From Burkholderia ubonensis (GTDB lineage Bacteria; Pseudomonadota; Gammaproteobacteria; Burkholderiales; Burkholderiaceae): DNA of 64,000 nucleotides. Below, piece by piece: positions 8,994 through 16,345 of the stretch. The stretch is taken from contig NZ_CADFEB010000001.1 of the NCBI RefSeq assembly GCF_902833085.1, positions 603,742-667,741 on the forward strand, in the 5' to 3' direction. Every line of letters starts with the position of its first letter. Within the stretch, counting starts at the first letter, position 1. The notes under the pieces are model-generated. The model made no database searches. It was not told where the DNA came from and was given only the letters and a program-made list of their open reading frames with translations. A program made the translations under genes and the position numbers.

Positions 8994-9515
8994 ATGACCG
9001 CACCCCAACCCAGAACGCTGTACATCGGCGAAGGCTTCGAAGGCCCCGGCGTCAACCTCGCGCACATCAACGTGCTGATCGGCCCGCGCGACGGCCCCGC
9101 GGGCCAGGCGTTCGCCACCGCGCTCGCGACGCCGTCGGCCGGCCATGCGCCGTTCGTCGTGATCGCGCAGCCGGGCGTGCCGACCAAGCCGCTCACGCTG
9201 TACGTGAACAAGGCGCAGATCGCGGGCGACTTCCACGGCAACGCGACGTGGGGCGCGTCGCAGGCCGGCATCGCGAAGGCCGTGGCCGAAGCGCTCGAGA
9301 ACGGCACGCTGCCGCCGGAAGCGGAAAACGACTGGGTGGTCGTGTCGGCGAACTGGGTGAACCCGCAGACCGACGACCTCGACGCCGTGTTCGAGCACAA
9401 CTACCGCGCGTGCCGCACCGCGATCGTCGCCGCGATGGAGGGGCTGCCGCATCGCGACGCCGTGTTCGCCGCCGCGCGCGACGTGTCGAACCCGTTCTAC
9501 ACGCCGAAAAAATAA
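8994..9515 (+). CDS. formaldehyde-activating enzyme (Fae) homologue
   Basis: A 173-residue Fae-family protein. Conserved segments are IGEGFEGPGVNLAHINVLIGPRDGPAGQAF, which includes the catalytic His of AHI, then KPLTLYVNKAQI, ASQAGIAKAVAEAL, and the C-terminal DDLDAVFEHNYRA and NPFY. Classical Fae condenses formaldehyde with tetrahydromethanopterin; divergent Fae homologues exist in organisms without that cofactor and may sense or carry formaldehyde. No other methanopterin-pathway gene is in the window. It is the first gene of an operon, followed 44 bp later by the aldo/keto reductase, and is divergent from the LysR gene. Confidence 0.88.
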   Translation: MTAPQPRTLYIGEGFEGPGVNLAHINVLIGPRDGPAGQAFATALATPSAGHAPFVVIAQPGVPTKPLTLYVNKAQIAGDFHGNATWGASQAGIAKAVAEALENGTLPPEAENDWVVVSANWVNPQTDDLDAVFEHNYRACRTAIVAAMEGLPHRDAVFAAARDVSNPFYTPKK

Positions 9516-9559
9516 CTGACGGACAACGAACGGCCGGCAAGGCCGCATCAGGAGGAAGC

Positions 9560-10582
9560 ATGGAATACGTCCGCCTCGGCCAGTCCGGCCTGAAGGTGTC
9601 CCGCCTGTGTCTCGGCACGATGAACATGGGCACCCCGCAATGGAAGCCGTGGATCTTCGACGAGGCGCAGAGCGAGCCGATCGTGCGCCGCGCGCTCGAC
9701 GCCGGCGTCAACTTCATCGATCTCGCGGATTTCTATTCGACGGGCGTCGGCGAGGAAGTGGTCGGCCGCATCCTGAAGCGCAACGCGCGCCGCGAGGAGC
9801 TCGTCGTGACGACCAAGGTCGGCTACGACATGGGCGCGTACCCGAACGCGGGCGGCCATTCGCGCAAGCACGTGCTCGACGGCATCGACGGGTCGCTCAA
9901 GCGCCTCGGGATGGATTACGTCGACCTCTACATGCTGCACTTCTTCGACGTGAACACGCCCGTCGACGAGACGATGAGCGCGCTGCACGACATCGTGCGC
10001 GCCGGCAAGGCGCGCTACATCGGCGTGTCGACGATGTACACGTGGCAGTTCGCGAAGATCATGCAGGCGTGCGAGCGCAACGGCTGGGACAAGCCGATCA
10101 ACATGCAGCTGCAGCTGAACCTCGCGTATCGCGAGGAGGAGCGCGAGATGGTGCCGTACTGCATCGACCAGGGCGTCGGCGTGTCGGTGTTCAGCCCGCT
10201 CGCGCGCGGCCTGCTGACGTGCGAGCCGCAATCGACGCGCAACCAGACCGATTTCTTCACCGCGCAGATGTACGGCGACCCGGCGTCGCGCGCGATCGCC
10301 GCGTCGGTTGCGCAGGTCGCGAAGCGGCGCGGCGTGCCGCCCGCGCAGATCGCGCAGGCGTGGGTGCTGGGCCGGCCCGGCATCGCGAGCATGCTGGTCG
10401 GCGCGGATTCGGTCGCGCAGTTCGACAGCGCGCTCGGCGCGCTCGAAACGCAGCTCACCGACGACGAGCTGCACGAACTGGAACGCAACTACACGCCGTG
10501 CGACCTGATCAACGACTACACGGCCGGCAAGCGCATCGCGCGCGAACCGCGTCCGGCGCAGGGCAGCTTCGCGGCAGACTGA
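9560..10582 (+). CDS. aldo/keto reductase
   Basis: A 340-residue NADP(H)-dependent (beta/alpha)8 aldo/keto reductase of the YajO/Tas-like group. The tetrad is visible: Asp and Tyr in FIDLADFYSTG, Lys in VVTTKVGYD, His in YMLHFFD. The cofactor phosphate-binding end is RPGIASMLVGADSVAQF. A GGAGGA ribosome site sits 4 bases before the ATG. It should reduce aldehydes or ketones in the cytoplasm. It lies between the Fae homologue and the semialdehyde dehydrogenase with short gaps, implying that one aldehyde-handling operon contains all three. Confidence 0.93.
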   Translation: MEYVRLGQSGLKVSRLCLGTMNMGTPQWKPWIFDEAQSEPIVRRALDAGVNFIDLADFYSTGVGEEVVGRILKRNARREELVVTTKVGYDMGAYPNAGGHSRKHVLDGIDGSLKRLGMDYVDLYMLHFFDVNTPVDETMSALHDIVRAGKARYIGVSTMYTWQFAKIMQACERNGWDKPINMQLQLNLAYREEEREMVPYCIDQGVGVSVFSPLARGLLTCEPQSTRNQTDFFTAQMYGDPASRAIAASVAQVAKRRGVPPAQIAQAWVLGRPGIASMLVGADSVAQFDSALGALETQLTDDELHELERNYTPCDLINDYTAGKRIAREPRPAQGSFAAD

Positions 10583-10604
10583 AGGATTGAAGGAACACGA
10601 CACG

Positions 10605-12056
10605 ATGAGCGAATTTCTGAGGACAGGCCATTACATCGGCGGCGAATGGCATGAACCGCACAGCGCAAGCGACGCCACCTATCCGGTGCTGAACCCGGCG
10701 ACCGGCGAGACGATCGCGCAGGTCGCGAAAGGCGGCGACGACGATGCGCAGCGCGCGATCGCCGCGGCCGAGCACGCGTTTCCCGCATGGCGCGCGCTGA
10801 CCGCGAAGGAACGCGGCGCGCGCGTGAAGCGCTGGGGCGAGCTGATGCTCGAACACCGCGACGCGCTCGCCGAGCTGCTGACGCGCGAGCAGGGCAAGCC
10901 GCTCGCGGAAGCGCGCGGCGAGGTCGCGTATGCGGCGAGCTTTCTCGAATGGTTCGCGGAAGAAGCGAAGCGGATGTACGGCGACGTGATCCCGAGTCCG
11001 AAGCCGGATGCGCGGATCGTCGTCACGCGCGAGCCGGTAGGCGTCGTCGCGGCGATCACGCCGTGGAACTTCCCGCTCGCGATGATCACGCGCAAGGCCG
11101 GCCCCGCGCTCGCGGCCGGCTGCACGATGGTACTGAAGCCGTCCGAGGAAACGCCGCTGTCGGCGTTCGCGCTCGCGGTGCTCGCCGAGCGCGCGGGCGT
11201 GCCGGCCGGCGTGTTCAACGTCGTATCGGGCGACGCGGTCGCGATCGGCGAAGCGCTGACGCGCTCGCCCGTCGTGCGCAAGCTGTCGTTCACGGGCTCG
11301 ACGCGCGTCGGCAAGCTGCTCGCGCAGCAATCGGCCGACACGCTGAAGAAGCTGTCGCTCGAGCTCGGCGGTAATGCGCCGTTCATCGTGTTCGACGATG
11401 CCGATCTCGATGCGGCGGTGGTCGGCGCGATCGCGTCGAAGTTCCGCAACACGGGCCAGACCTGCGTGTGCGTGAACCGCTTCCTCGTGCAGGACGGCGT
11501 CTACGACGCGTTCACGCGCAAGCTGGCCGATGCGGTGCGCACGCTGCGGGTCGGCAACGCGCTCGCGGGCGACGTCGACCAGGGGCCGCTGATCAACGAC
11601 GCGGCGCTCGCGAAGGTCGAGAAGCACGTCGCGGACGCGACCGCGAAAGGCGCAACCGTCATTACTGGCGGCAAGCGTCATGCGCTCGGCGGCACGTTCT
11701 ACGAGCCGACCGTGCTGACCGGCATGACGCCCGGCATGCTGATCGCCGAGGAGGAAACCTTCGGCCCGGTCGCCGCGTGCTTCCGCTTCGCGACCGAGGC
11801 GGAAGCGGTCGCGGCGGCCAACGACACGCCGTTCGGGCTGTCCGCATACTTCTATACGCGCGACCTCGGCCGCGCGTGGCGCGTGGCAGGCGCGCTCGAA
11901 AGCGGGATGGTCGGCGTGAACGACGGGATCATCTCGACCGAAGTCGCGCCGTTCGGCGGCGTCAAGCAATCGGGGCTCGGCCGCGAAGGCTCGAAGTACG
12001 GTCTCGATGAATACGTCGAGCTCAAGTACACGCTGATGGCCGGGCTGGGCGGCTGA
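10605..12056 (+). CDS. NAD(P)-dependent succinate-semialdehyde-type dehydrogenase
   Basis: A 483-residue aldehyde dehydrogenase. ITPWNFPLAMITRKAGPALAAGC is the cofactor-binding start, FTGSTRVGK the Rossmann Gly motif, LELGGNAPFIVFDDADLD carries the general-base Glu, and GQTCVCVNR the catalytic Cys. The sequence is most like GabD-type succinate-semialdehyde dehydrogenases, including the C-terminal PFGGVKQSGLGREGS. AAGGA precedes the ATG at 10605. It is last in the three-gene operon. Given the context, the real substrate may be another small aldehyde. Confidence 0.92.
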   Translation: MSEFLRTGHYIGGEWHEPHSASDATYPVLNPATGETIAQVAKGGDDDAQRAIAAAEHAFPAWRALTAKERGARVKRWGELMLEHRDALAELLTREQGKPLAEARGEVAYAASFLEWFAEEAKRMYGDVIPSPKPDARIVVTREPVGVVAAITPWNFPLAMITRKAGPALAAGCTMVLKPSEETPLSAFALAVLAERAGVPAGVFNVVSGDAVAIGEALTRSPVVRKLSFTGSTRVGKLLAQQSADTLKKLSLELGGNAPFIVFDDADLDAAVVGAIASKFRNTGQTCVCVNRFLVQDGVYDAFTRKLADAVRTLRVGNALAGDVDQGPLINDAALAKVEKHVADATAKGATVITGGKRHALGGTFYEPTVLTGMTPGMLIAEEETFGPVAACFRFATEAEAVAAANDTPFGLSAYFYTRDLGRAWRVAGALESGMVGVNDGIISTEVAPFGGVKQSGLGREGSKYGLDEYVELKYTLMAGLGG

Positions 12057-12177
12057 GCGCCCCGCGCAAGCGACCCGTGCCGATCGCATGGGTGCCGGAG
12101 CGAAACATCTGACGCTCGGGGAGGCGTCGGGGCATTGACGACGGAAGGCGGGCGGGTTCCGGCCGACTGGCTCGGCC

Positions 12178-12668
12178 GCCCCGCCTTCGCGGTGGTCGTT
12201 TGGCCGAATGGGGCGGCCGGAACAGCGGTGATACCTGGGTTCTTTCCGCTCCGTATCCGCAGCCATGCCCGCCCCATGCGTCGATCTCAGCCATGTTCTC
12301 CCATACGAAACGACGTACTTCGACGATCGGCTGGCGGTCAATCGAAACGATCTGGACATCTCGTCGTTGCTTGGCGTATACGGCGACGTCGGCGCGGTCG
12401 CGTGGCGAGCGAAAACCGGCCCATTCGTCTCTCGGAAATCAAACAGCTCATTGGCGAGCTCATCACGAGCGAACGCCACCATCACGGCCAAGCACATGCC
12501 ATGCTCGCACCGGCCGGCAAGCCGGCATCACCGCCGCAAAGAAAGGTATTTGACGTGGGGCGCATCGATCGCTCAAAGAGCAAGTTGCGCGTCATATCGA
12601 TGGCCGACGGCGAGGCGCGTTGTCGCCGGCAAACGCTCATGCACTTCGGGCTGAATCCCGATCAGTAA
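12178..12668 (+). pseudogene. decayed, internally deleted copy of the two-gene unit at 13857-14932
   Basis: From ATG 12265 the frame encodes a near copy of the N-terminus of the 13857 gene (CVDLSHVLPYETTYFDD) for about 40 codons. Near 12405 the sequence jumps, in another frame, to the second gene of the unit from its RPIRLSE segment to its shared C-terminus (LMHFGLNPDQ). The join sits at the sequence GCGTGGCGAGCGAAA, also found in the intact first gene, as expected for a deletion at a short repeat. Nucleotide similarity extends upstream to about 12178, so the promoter region was duplicated too. No functional product is expected. Confidence 0.8.
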
Positions 12669-12701
12669 CTCGTCGCGGCAACGAGAAGGCCGCAGCCGTC
12701 A

Positions 12702-12738
12702 TGCCGTTCGGTCAAGCGACTGAACGGCAGTTTTGTTT
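12702..12738 (+). terminator. Rho-independent terminator
   Basis: An 8-bp perfect stem TGCCGTTC/GAACGGCA around a 12-base loop is followed by GTTTTGTTT. It lies 34 bases after the decayed copy of the two-gene unit and would end plus-strand transcription. Confidence 0.7.
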
Positions 12739-12854
12739 GCGGTGGCAACGACGGACAGGGCGATGCGACAACCAATCGAAAAGCTTCCGCATGCGCGACG
12801 CCATGCGGCGAAGCCCTTTCCGCACGCCAGATATCAGGTAACCCTCGAACTCAT

Positions 12855-13154
12855 TCAGAAAAGAACGGCCGCATAGTCCCGCGCGCCATGCAGCACGTGA
12901 AGAATGTCGATCCGTGTGGGCGGGTCGCCTTCGACCCGATAGAAGATCTGGTAGTTTCCGTACACACGGTGCCGCACGCCGTGACGCTCGAATCGGGGAA
13001 CCAGCGGAAACGCAAATGGCATCTCGGCAAGGCTGACGCACTTGTCGCGGATCTCCCGCACGAATGTCATGGCCCGTCGCGGGTTGTCCCGCGCAATGTA
13101 ATCGGCAATCGCTTCGAGTTCGGCAATCGCCAGGTCCGACACGCGGACGATCAT
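12855..13154 (-). CDS. parE: ParE/RelE-family toxin
   Basis: A 99-residue type II toxin. The fold signature is seen in IAELEAIADYIARDNPRRAMTFVREIRDKC, FPLVPRFERHGVRHRVYGNYQIFYRV and the C-terminal IDILHVLHGARDY, a pattern shared by ParE toxins (gyrase inhibitors) and RelE. Sequence fits ParE better, because the RelE catalytic residues are not evident. The ATG at 13154 overlaps the antitoxin stop by 4 bp, the usual antitoxin-first arrangement. The module is flanked by the intact and decayed copies of an unrelated two-gene unit. Confidence 0.9.
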   Translation of the reverse strand: MIVRVSDLAIAELEAIADYIARDNPRRAMTFVREIRDKCVSLAEMPFAFPLVPRFERHGVRHRVYGNYQIFYRVEGDPPTRIDILHVLHGARDYAAVLF

Positions 13155-13408
13155 GCCTGACGATCCGCCTGTGCCCGATACTTCGCCTCGAGGCGATCGA
13201 ATACTTCCTCCGCATCGGCGCCGCGTCCTGCTTGCGCATCGGCAAGGCTGCGCGCGATCACGGCGTCCAGCGCATCCAGTTGCGCCTCGCGATCCTGAAT
13301 CAGACGCACGCCTTCCCGAAGCACTTCGCTCTTGGACCCATAGCGCCCCGATTCGACCAGCTTCGCGACGTAAGTCTCCAGTTGCTGGCCCAGTTCGGCA
13401 CTGATCAT
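13151..13408 (-). CDS. parD: ParD/CopG-family antitoxin
   Basis: An 85-residue protein with an N-terminal ribbon-helix-helix domain (SAELGQQLETYVAKLVESGRYGSKSEVLREGVRLI), the ParD signature. A flexible C-terminal half (EVFDRLEAKYRAQAD) would wrap the toxin. It should neutralise the downstream ParE and autorepress its own promoter, located just above 13408. The ATGA overlap with the toxin gene indicates translational coupling. Confidence 0.92.
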   Translation of the reverse strand: MISAELGQQLETYVAKLVESGRYGSKSEVLREGVRLIQDREAQLDALDAVIARSLADAQAGRGADAEEVFDRLEAKYRAQADRQA

Positions 13409-13856
13409 GTCGACCTCCCGACGGCGTTGAACTCAATGCACGTAGGGTAGCCCGGTTATCAACTATTATCAAGGCGACATCTCCAGACGGACCGGCGCAA
13501 ATGCAGGCATCGCCGATCGAATGAATGGACCGCACGCGACTCGTATTGGGCACATCCCGATAACGCCCGGCCGTCATCGGTCGATCGCTTTCGCTCGTGT
13601 TGCCCTGCCGAACCCATGCCGTGCGAACGCCGATCATGATCGAAGACTTCGTCACGCCACAACCCGGCCTGAAGGTCTACCCGTCCGATTCCGACGTCGT
13701 CGCCGAGCCCTCTGCCGCGCTCGCGCGGCACTCGTATTCGCTCGTGTCGATCGATCTGTCGGCAGTCGACCTCCCCGCCTTCGATCTGGCCATTCGGCGG
13801 ACTCGGCCAGCCGGGTTCGGGGCGATATGCTGGGTTTTTCTGCTCCCTGTGCTGCC
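13409..13856. other. Intergenic region between the antitoxin and the two-gene unit
   Basis: About 450 bases without a convincing gene. It should carry the parDE promoter (minus strand) and the promoter of the plus-strand unit. From about 13777 on it is similar to 12178 onward, which marks the left limit of the duplicated block. An open frame from 13636 (MIEDFVTPQ) runs in plus orientation but overlaps the next gene out of frame and is not called. Confidence 0.5.
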
Positions 13857-14582
13857 ATGCCCGCCCAATGTGTCGATCTCAGTCATGTTCTGCCATACGA
13901 AACGACGTACTTCGACGATCAGCTGGCGGTCAATCGAAACGATCTGGACATCGCCGCGCTGCTTGGCGTGGCGAGCGAAATTTCCAACGCACTGCTCGTC
14001 TCGTTATGCGGCGCGCCGGCCGGATCGGACGTTCAAACCTGTCTCGACAGTGCGGGCAGACTGACGTTCGCCGTCACCCACCCAACGTTGATCCGATCCG
14101 AGAATCGCGTATCCGTCCTACGATCCCCCGACGTGTCCGTACTCGAACTCGGGACAATCGATCTGGCCGACAACGCTGTCGCCGGACTCGGTGCTGCAAT
14201 GCTCTGGAGAATCGTTCGAGCATGTGATACGTTGGGGATCGCCCGAATCGGCGCATTGGCAGTGGGTGGCCGCAAGTCAGCGCCGGAACCCGGCGGGCCT
14301 CGGCTCTACGGATACTACGCGTGGCCGCGATTCGGCTTCGATGCGCGCATTCCCGCCGCGCACGGCGACGAAGCCGCGCTGTTCCAGTATTTCCAGGGAT
14401 ATCCGATCGGGTTGGCCGACGGGTCGCTTCGATCGCTGCGCGCCCTCTACGCGACGCGATTCGGGCGAGACTTCTGGCGGGCAGCCGGCTCACAACGGTG
14501 GGTGACATTCGACGTTGCGCCGCATGGTACGTCGCTGCTGACGTTGCAGGAATACTTGATCGAAAAGGGGATTTACGAATGA
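13857..14582 (+). CDS. Unrecognised 241-residue protein, first gene of a duplicated coupled pair
   Basis: No family was recognised. The protein is soluble, with no signal peptide or membrane span. Distinct features are the N-terminal HVLPYETTYFDD, a middle SVLELGTIDLADNAVAGLGAA, and the aromatic block LYGYYAWPRFGFDARIP near residue 155, followed by a helical C-terminus ending LQEYLIEKGIYE. The decayed paralogue starts at the equivalent ATG, supporting 13857; an in-frame ATG at 13827 is the alternative. Its stop overlaps the next gene by ATGA. Duplication, coupling and location beside a toxin-antitoxin module make a toxin, effector or defence role possible but unproven. Confidence 0.7.
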   Translation: MPAQCVDLSHVLPYETTYFDDQLAVNRNDLDIAALLGVASEISNALLVSLCGAPAGSDVQTCLDSAGRLTFAVTHPTLIRSENRVSVLRSPDVSVLELGTIDLADNAVAGLGAAMLWRIVRACDTLGIARIGALAVGGRKSAPEPGGPRLYGYYAWPRFGFDARIPAAHGDEAALFQYFQGYPIGLADGSLRSLRALYATRFGRDFWRAAGSQRWVTFDVAPHGTSLLTLQEYLIEKGIYE

Positions 14583-14932
14583 GCGAAAGGCACAGTCCGA
14601 TCACGGGATTCCGGATCGCCCAGCCTGCGGCGAAGCGCGGTCGCACGACAAGCGGGCATCGTCCCATTCGTCTCTCGGAAGCCAGGCAGCTTATCGAAGC
14701 GTTCGTCACGAACGAACTCCATCACAGCCTGGCGCGCGTCATGCGCAAGTCCGTCGACGAGCACAACGCACAGCCGGCCGCCGAACCGACACCACTGCCG
14801 CAAAGAAAGGTCTTCAACGTAGCGCGCATCGACCACTCGAAGAGCCAGTTGCCTATCATATCGGACGCCGATGCGGAGGCCATCGGGCGCCGGGAAACGC
14901 TCATGCACTTCGGGCTGGATCCCGATCAATGA
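14579..14932 (+). CDS. Unrecognised 117-residue protein, second gene of the coupled pair
   Basis: A small basic-to-neutral, probably helical protein with no recognised family. The N-terminal ~30 residues look disordered (SERHSPITGF, AAKRGRTTSGHR). A helical core, IRLSEARQLIEAFVTNELHHSL, follows, then a linker rich in Pro and a conserved tail ending LMHFGLDPDQ. That tail and the RKVFNVARIDHSKS block are preserved in the decayed copy at 12.5 kb, so they are the most constrained parts. The start overlaps the stop of the preceding gene (ATGA), so it should be made in step with it. Confidence 0.7.
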   Translation: MSERHSPITGFRIAQPAAKRGRTTSGHRPIRLSEARQLIEAFVTNELHHSLARVMRKSVDEHNAQPAAEPTPLPQRKVFNVARIDHSKSQLPIISDADAEAIGRRETLMHFGLDPDQ

Positions 14933-15117
14933 TCGATAGCCGGCGGAGTAACCACCTGCTCCCTCAGCCCCGCGCCCTTTCGTGCCGCACTGATCGCCTG
15001 TTCGAGCGTCGGGAATTCGATCCCGCCGCCGATCCGTTCGACCGGCCACGCCGGCCCACAGCGTCAAGCGCTTGCCCCCTACAATAAGCATCCCGCACCA
15101 ACCGAAAACACCGCTCC

Positions 15118-16068
15118 GTGAGACGCAAGATGCCGGCGCTGAACGCGCTGAAAGCCTTCGAGATGGCCGGCCGCACCGGCAGCTTCACGCGCGCGGCCGA
15201 GCTGCTCAACGTGACGCAGAGCGCCGTGAGCCGGCAGGTCCGGCAGCTCGAAAGCCAGCTCGGCGAAACCCTGCTCGAGCGCCGTCATCACCAGCTCGAG
15301 CTGACGGCGGCCGGCCGCGTGCTGCTGCGCGCGCTGCGGCAGTCGTTCGACAAGATCGAGCTGACCGTGCGCAGCCTGCAGGAAAAAACCCACCTGAACC
15401 GGCTGCGTGTGAACGTGCCGCCGACCTTCGCCGCGCGCTGGCTGATGCCCCGCCTCGGGCGGCTGCGCGACGCGCACCCCGAATTCGAGCTGACCCTCAC
15501 CACCCGCATCCACGACAGCCTCGGCCAATCTCGCGTGCTCGACTGCGCGATCCGCTTCGGCGACGGCGAATGGGACGGCTTCGACAACGCGCTGCTGATG
15601 CAGGAGCAGCACATCGCCGTCTGCTCGCCCGCACTGTATGCGCGGCTGCGGCAGGACGGCGCGCCGATCGACCTGAACCGCTTCACGCTGCTGCACGTGC
15701 TCGCGACCGACGAGCAGCGCTACCTGACCTGGCAGCACTGGCTGAAAGCGGCCGGGATCACGGACGTCGACACGCGCGGCGGCTACGAATTCGACCTGCT
15801 CGACCACGCGATCCGCGCGGCGATCGACGGCCTCGGGATCACGATCGCCGACCGCCACATGGTCGCGCGCGAGCTCGCCGCCGGCCAGCTGATGCAGGTG
15901 CTCAACGTGCACGTCGACGGCCACCAGTCGTACTGGTTCGTCACCCGCCCCGAGCAAACCAGCCTGCCGCACATCGTGCAGTTCCGCGACTGGCTGCAGC
16001 AGGAAGTGTGGCTGTCGAAGCGCCACCTCGAACCGTCGTCGCCGCTGCCGCAGCCGCCGCTGCGCTGA
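15118..16068 (+). CDS. LysR-family regulator, GcvA type
   Basis: A 316-residue LysR protein with the GcvA-group N-terminus PALNALKAFEMAGRTGSFTRAAELLNVTQSAVSRQVRQLE and an effector domain containing LRVNVPPTFAARWLMPRL and GLGITIADRHMV. A GTG at 15118 and an ATG at 15130 are both possible starts; RRK before PALN is common in this group, so the GTG is used. It is followed in the same direction, after 277 bp containing an inverted repeat, by the aldehyde dehydrogenase operon, which it probably controls. Confidence 0.9.
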   Translation: MRRKMPALNALKAFEMAGRTGSFTRAAELLNVTQSAVSRQVRQLESQLGETLLERRHHQLELTAAGRVLLRALRQSFDKIELTVRSLQEKTHLNRLRVNVPPTFAARWLMPRLGRLRDAHPEFELTLTTRIHDSLGQSRVLDCAIRFGDGEWDGFDNALLMQEQHIAVCSPALYARLRQDGAPIDLNRFTLLHVLATDEQRYLTWQHWLKAAGITDVDTRGGYEFDLLDHAIRAAIDGLGITIADRHMVARELAAGQLMQVLNVHVDGHQSYWFVTRPEQTSLPHIVQFRDWLQQEVWLSKRHLEPSSPLPQPPLR

Positions 16069-16207
16069 GCGGACGACAGCTTGGCCGGCGCGCCGCGCGC
16101 CGGCCCCGCCCCATCGGGAAATACCCGCAGGCCGCCGCGCCCCCGCTCGCGCGCCGCCATCGCCCTGCCGTTGCGTGGCGTGCGAAGCCGCCCGACCCAC
16201 CGACCAA

Positions 16208-16266
16208 CATGCGTTTTTCTCACGCTCCACCCGAAAATAAGTCGTTTGTCGTGCATTAAACGCATG
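16208..16266. promoter_or_regulatory. 9-bp inverted repeat in front of the aldehyde dehydrogenase operon
   Basis: CATGCGTTT at 16208-16216 is the exact reverse complement of AAACGCATG at 16258-16266. A second, shorter dyad (GTTT at 16244, AAAC at 16258) overlaps the right arm. Spaced arms of this kind fit LysR recognition and activation sites. The adjacent GcvA-type protein is the likely binder, which is inference. Confidence 0.45.
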
Positions 16267-16345
16267 ACCAGAATGGCCCCTGTCCCGTGACGCGCGTTTC
16301 GCCATCCGAAGCGATCCGCCCGCCACCCATCGGAGGAGCCACTTC

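Noticed and set aside
13636..14064. Plus-strand frame starting MIEDFVTPQPGLKVYP
   Set aside because: It overlaps the unit's first gene out of frame for half its length and its second half is clearly antisense-like; the duplicated copy does not preserve it.
14926..15068. Minus-strand segment reading GGGIEFPTLEQAISAARKGAG with a stop at 14926
   Set aside because: It looks protein-like but has no start codon and is bounded by a stop upstream; too short to call more than a possible gene fragment.
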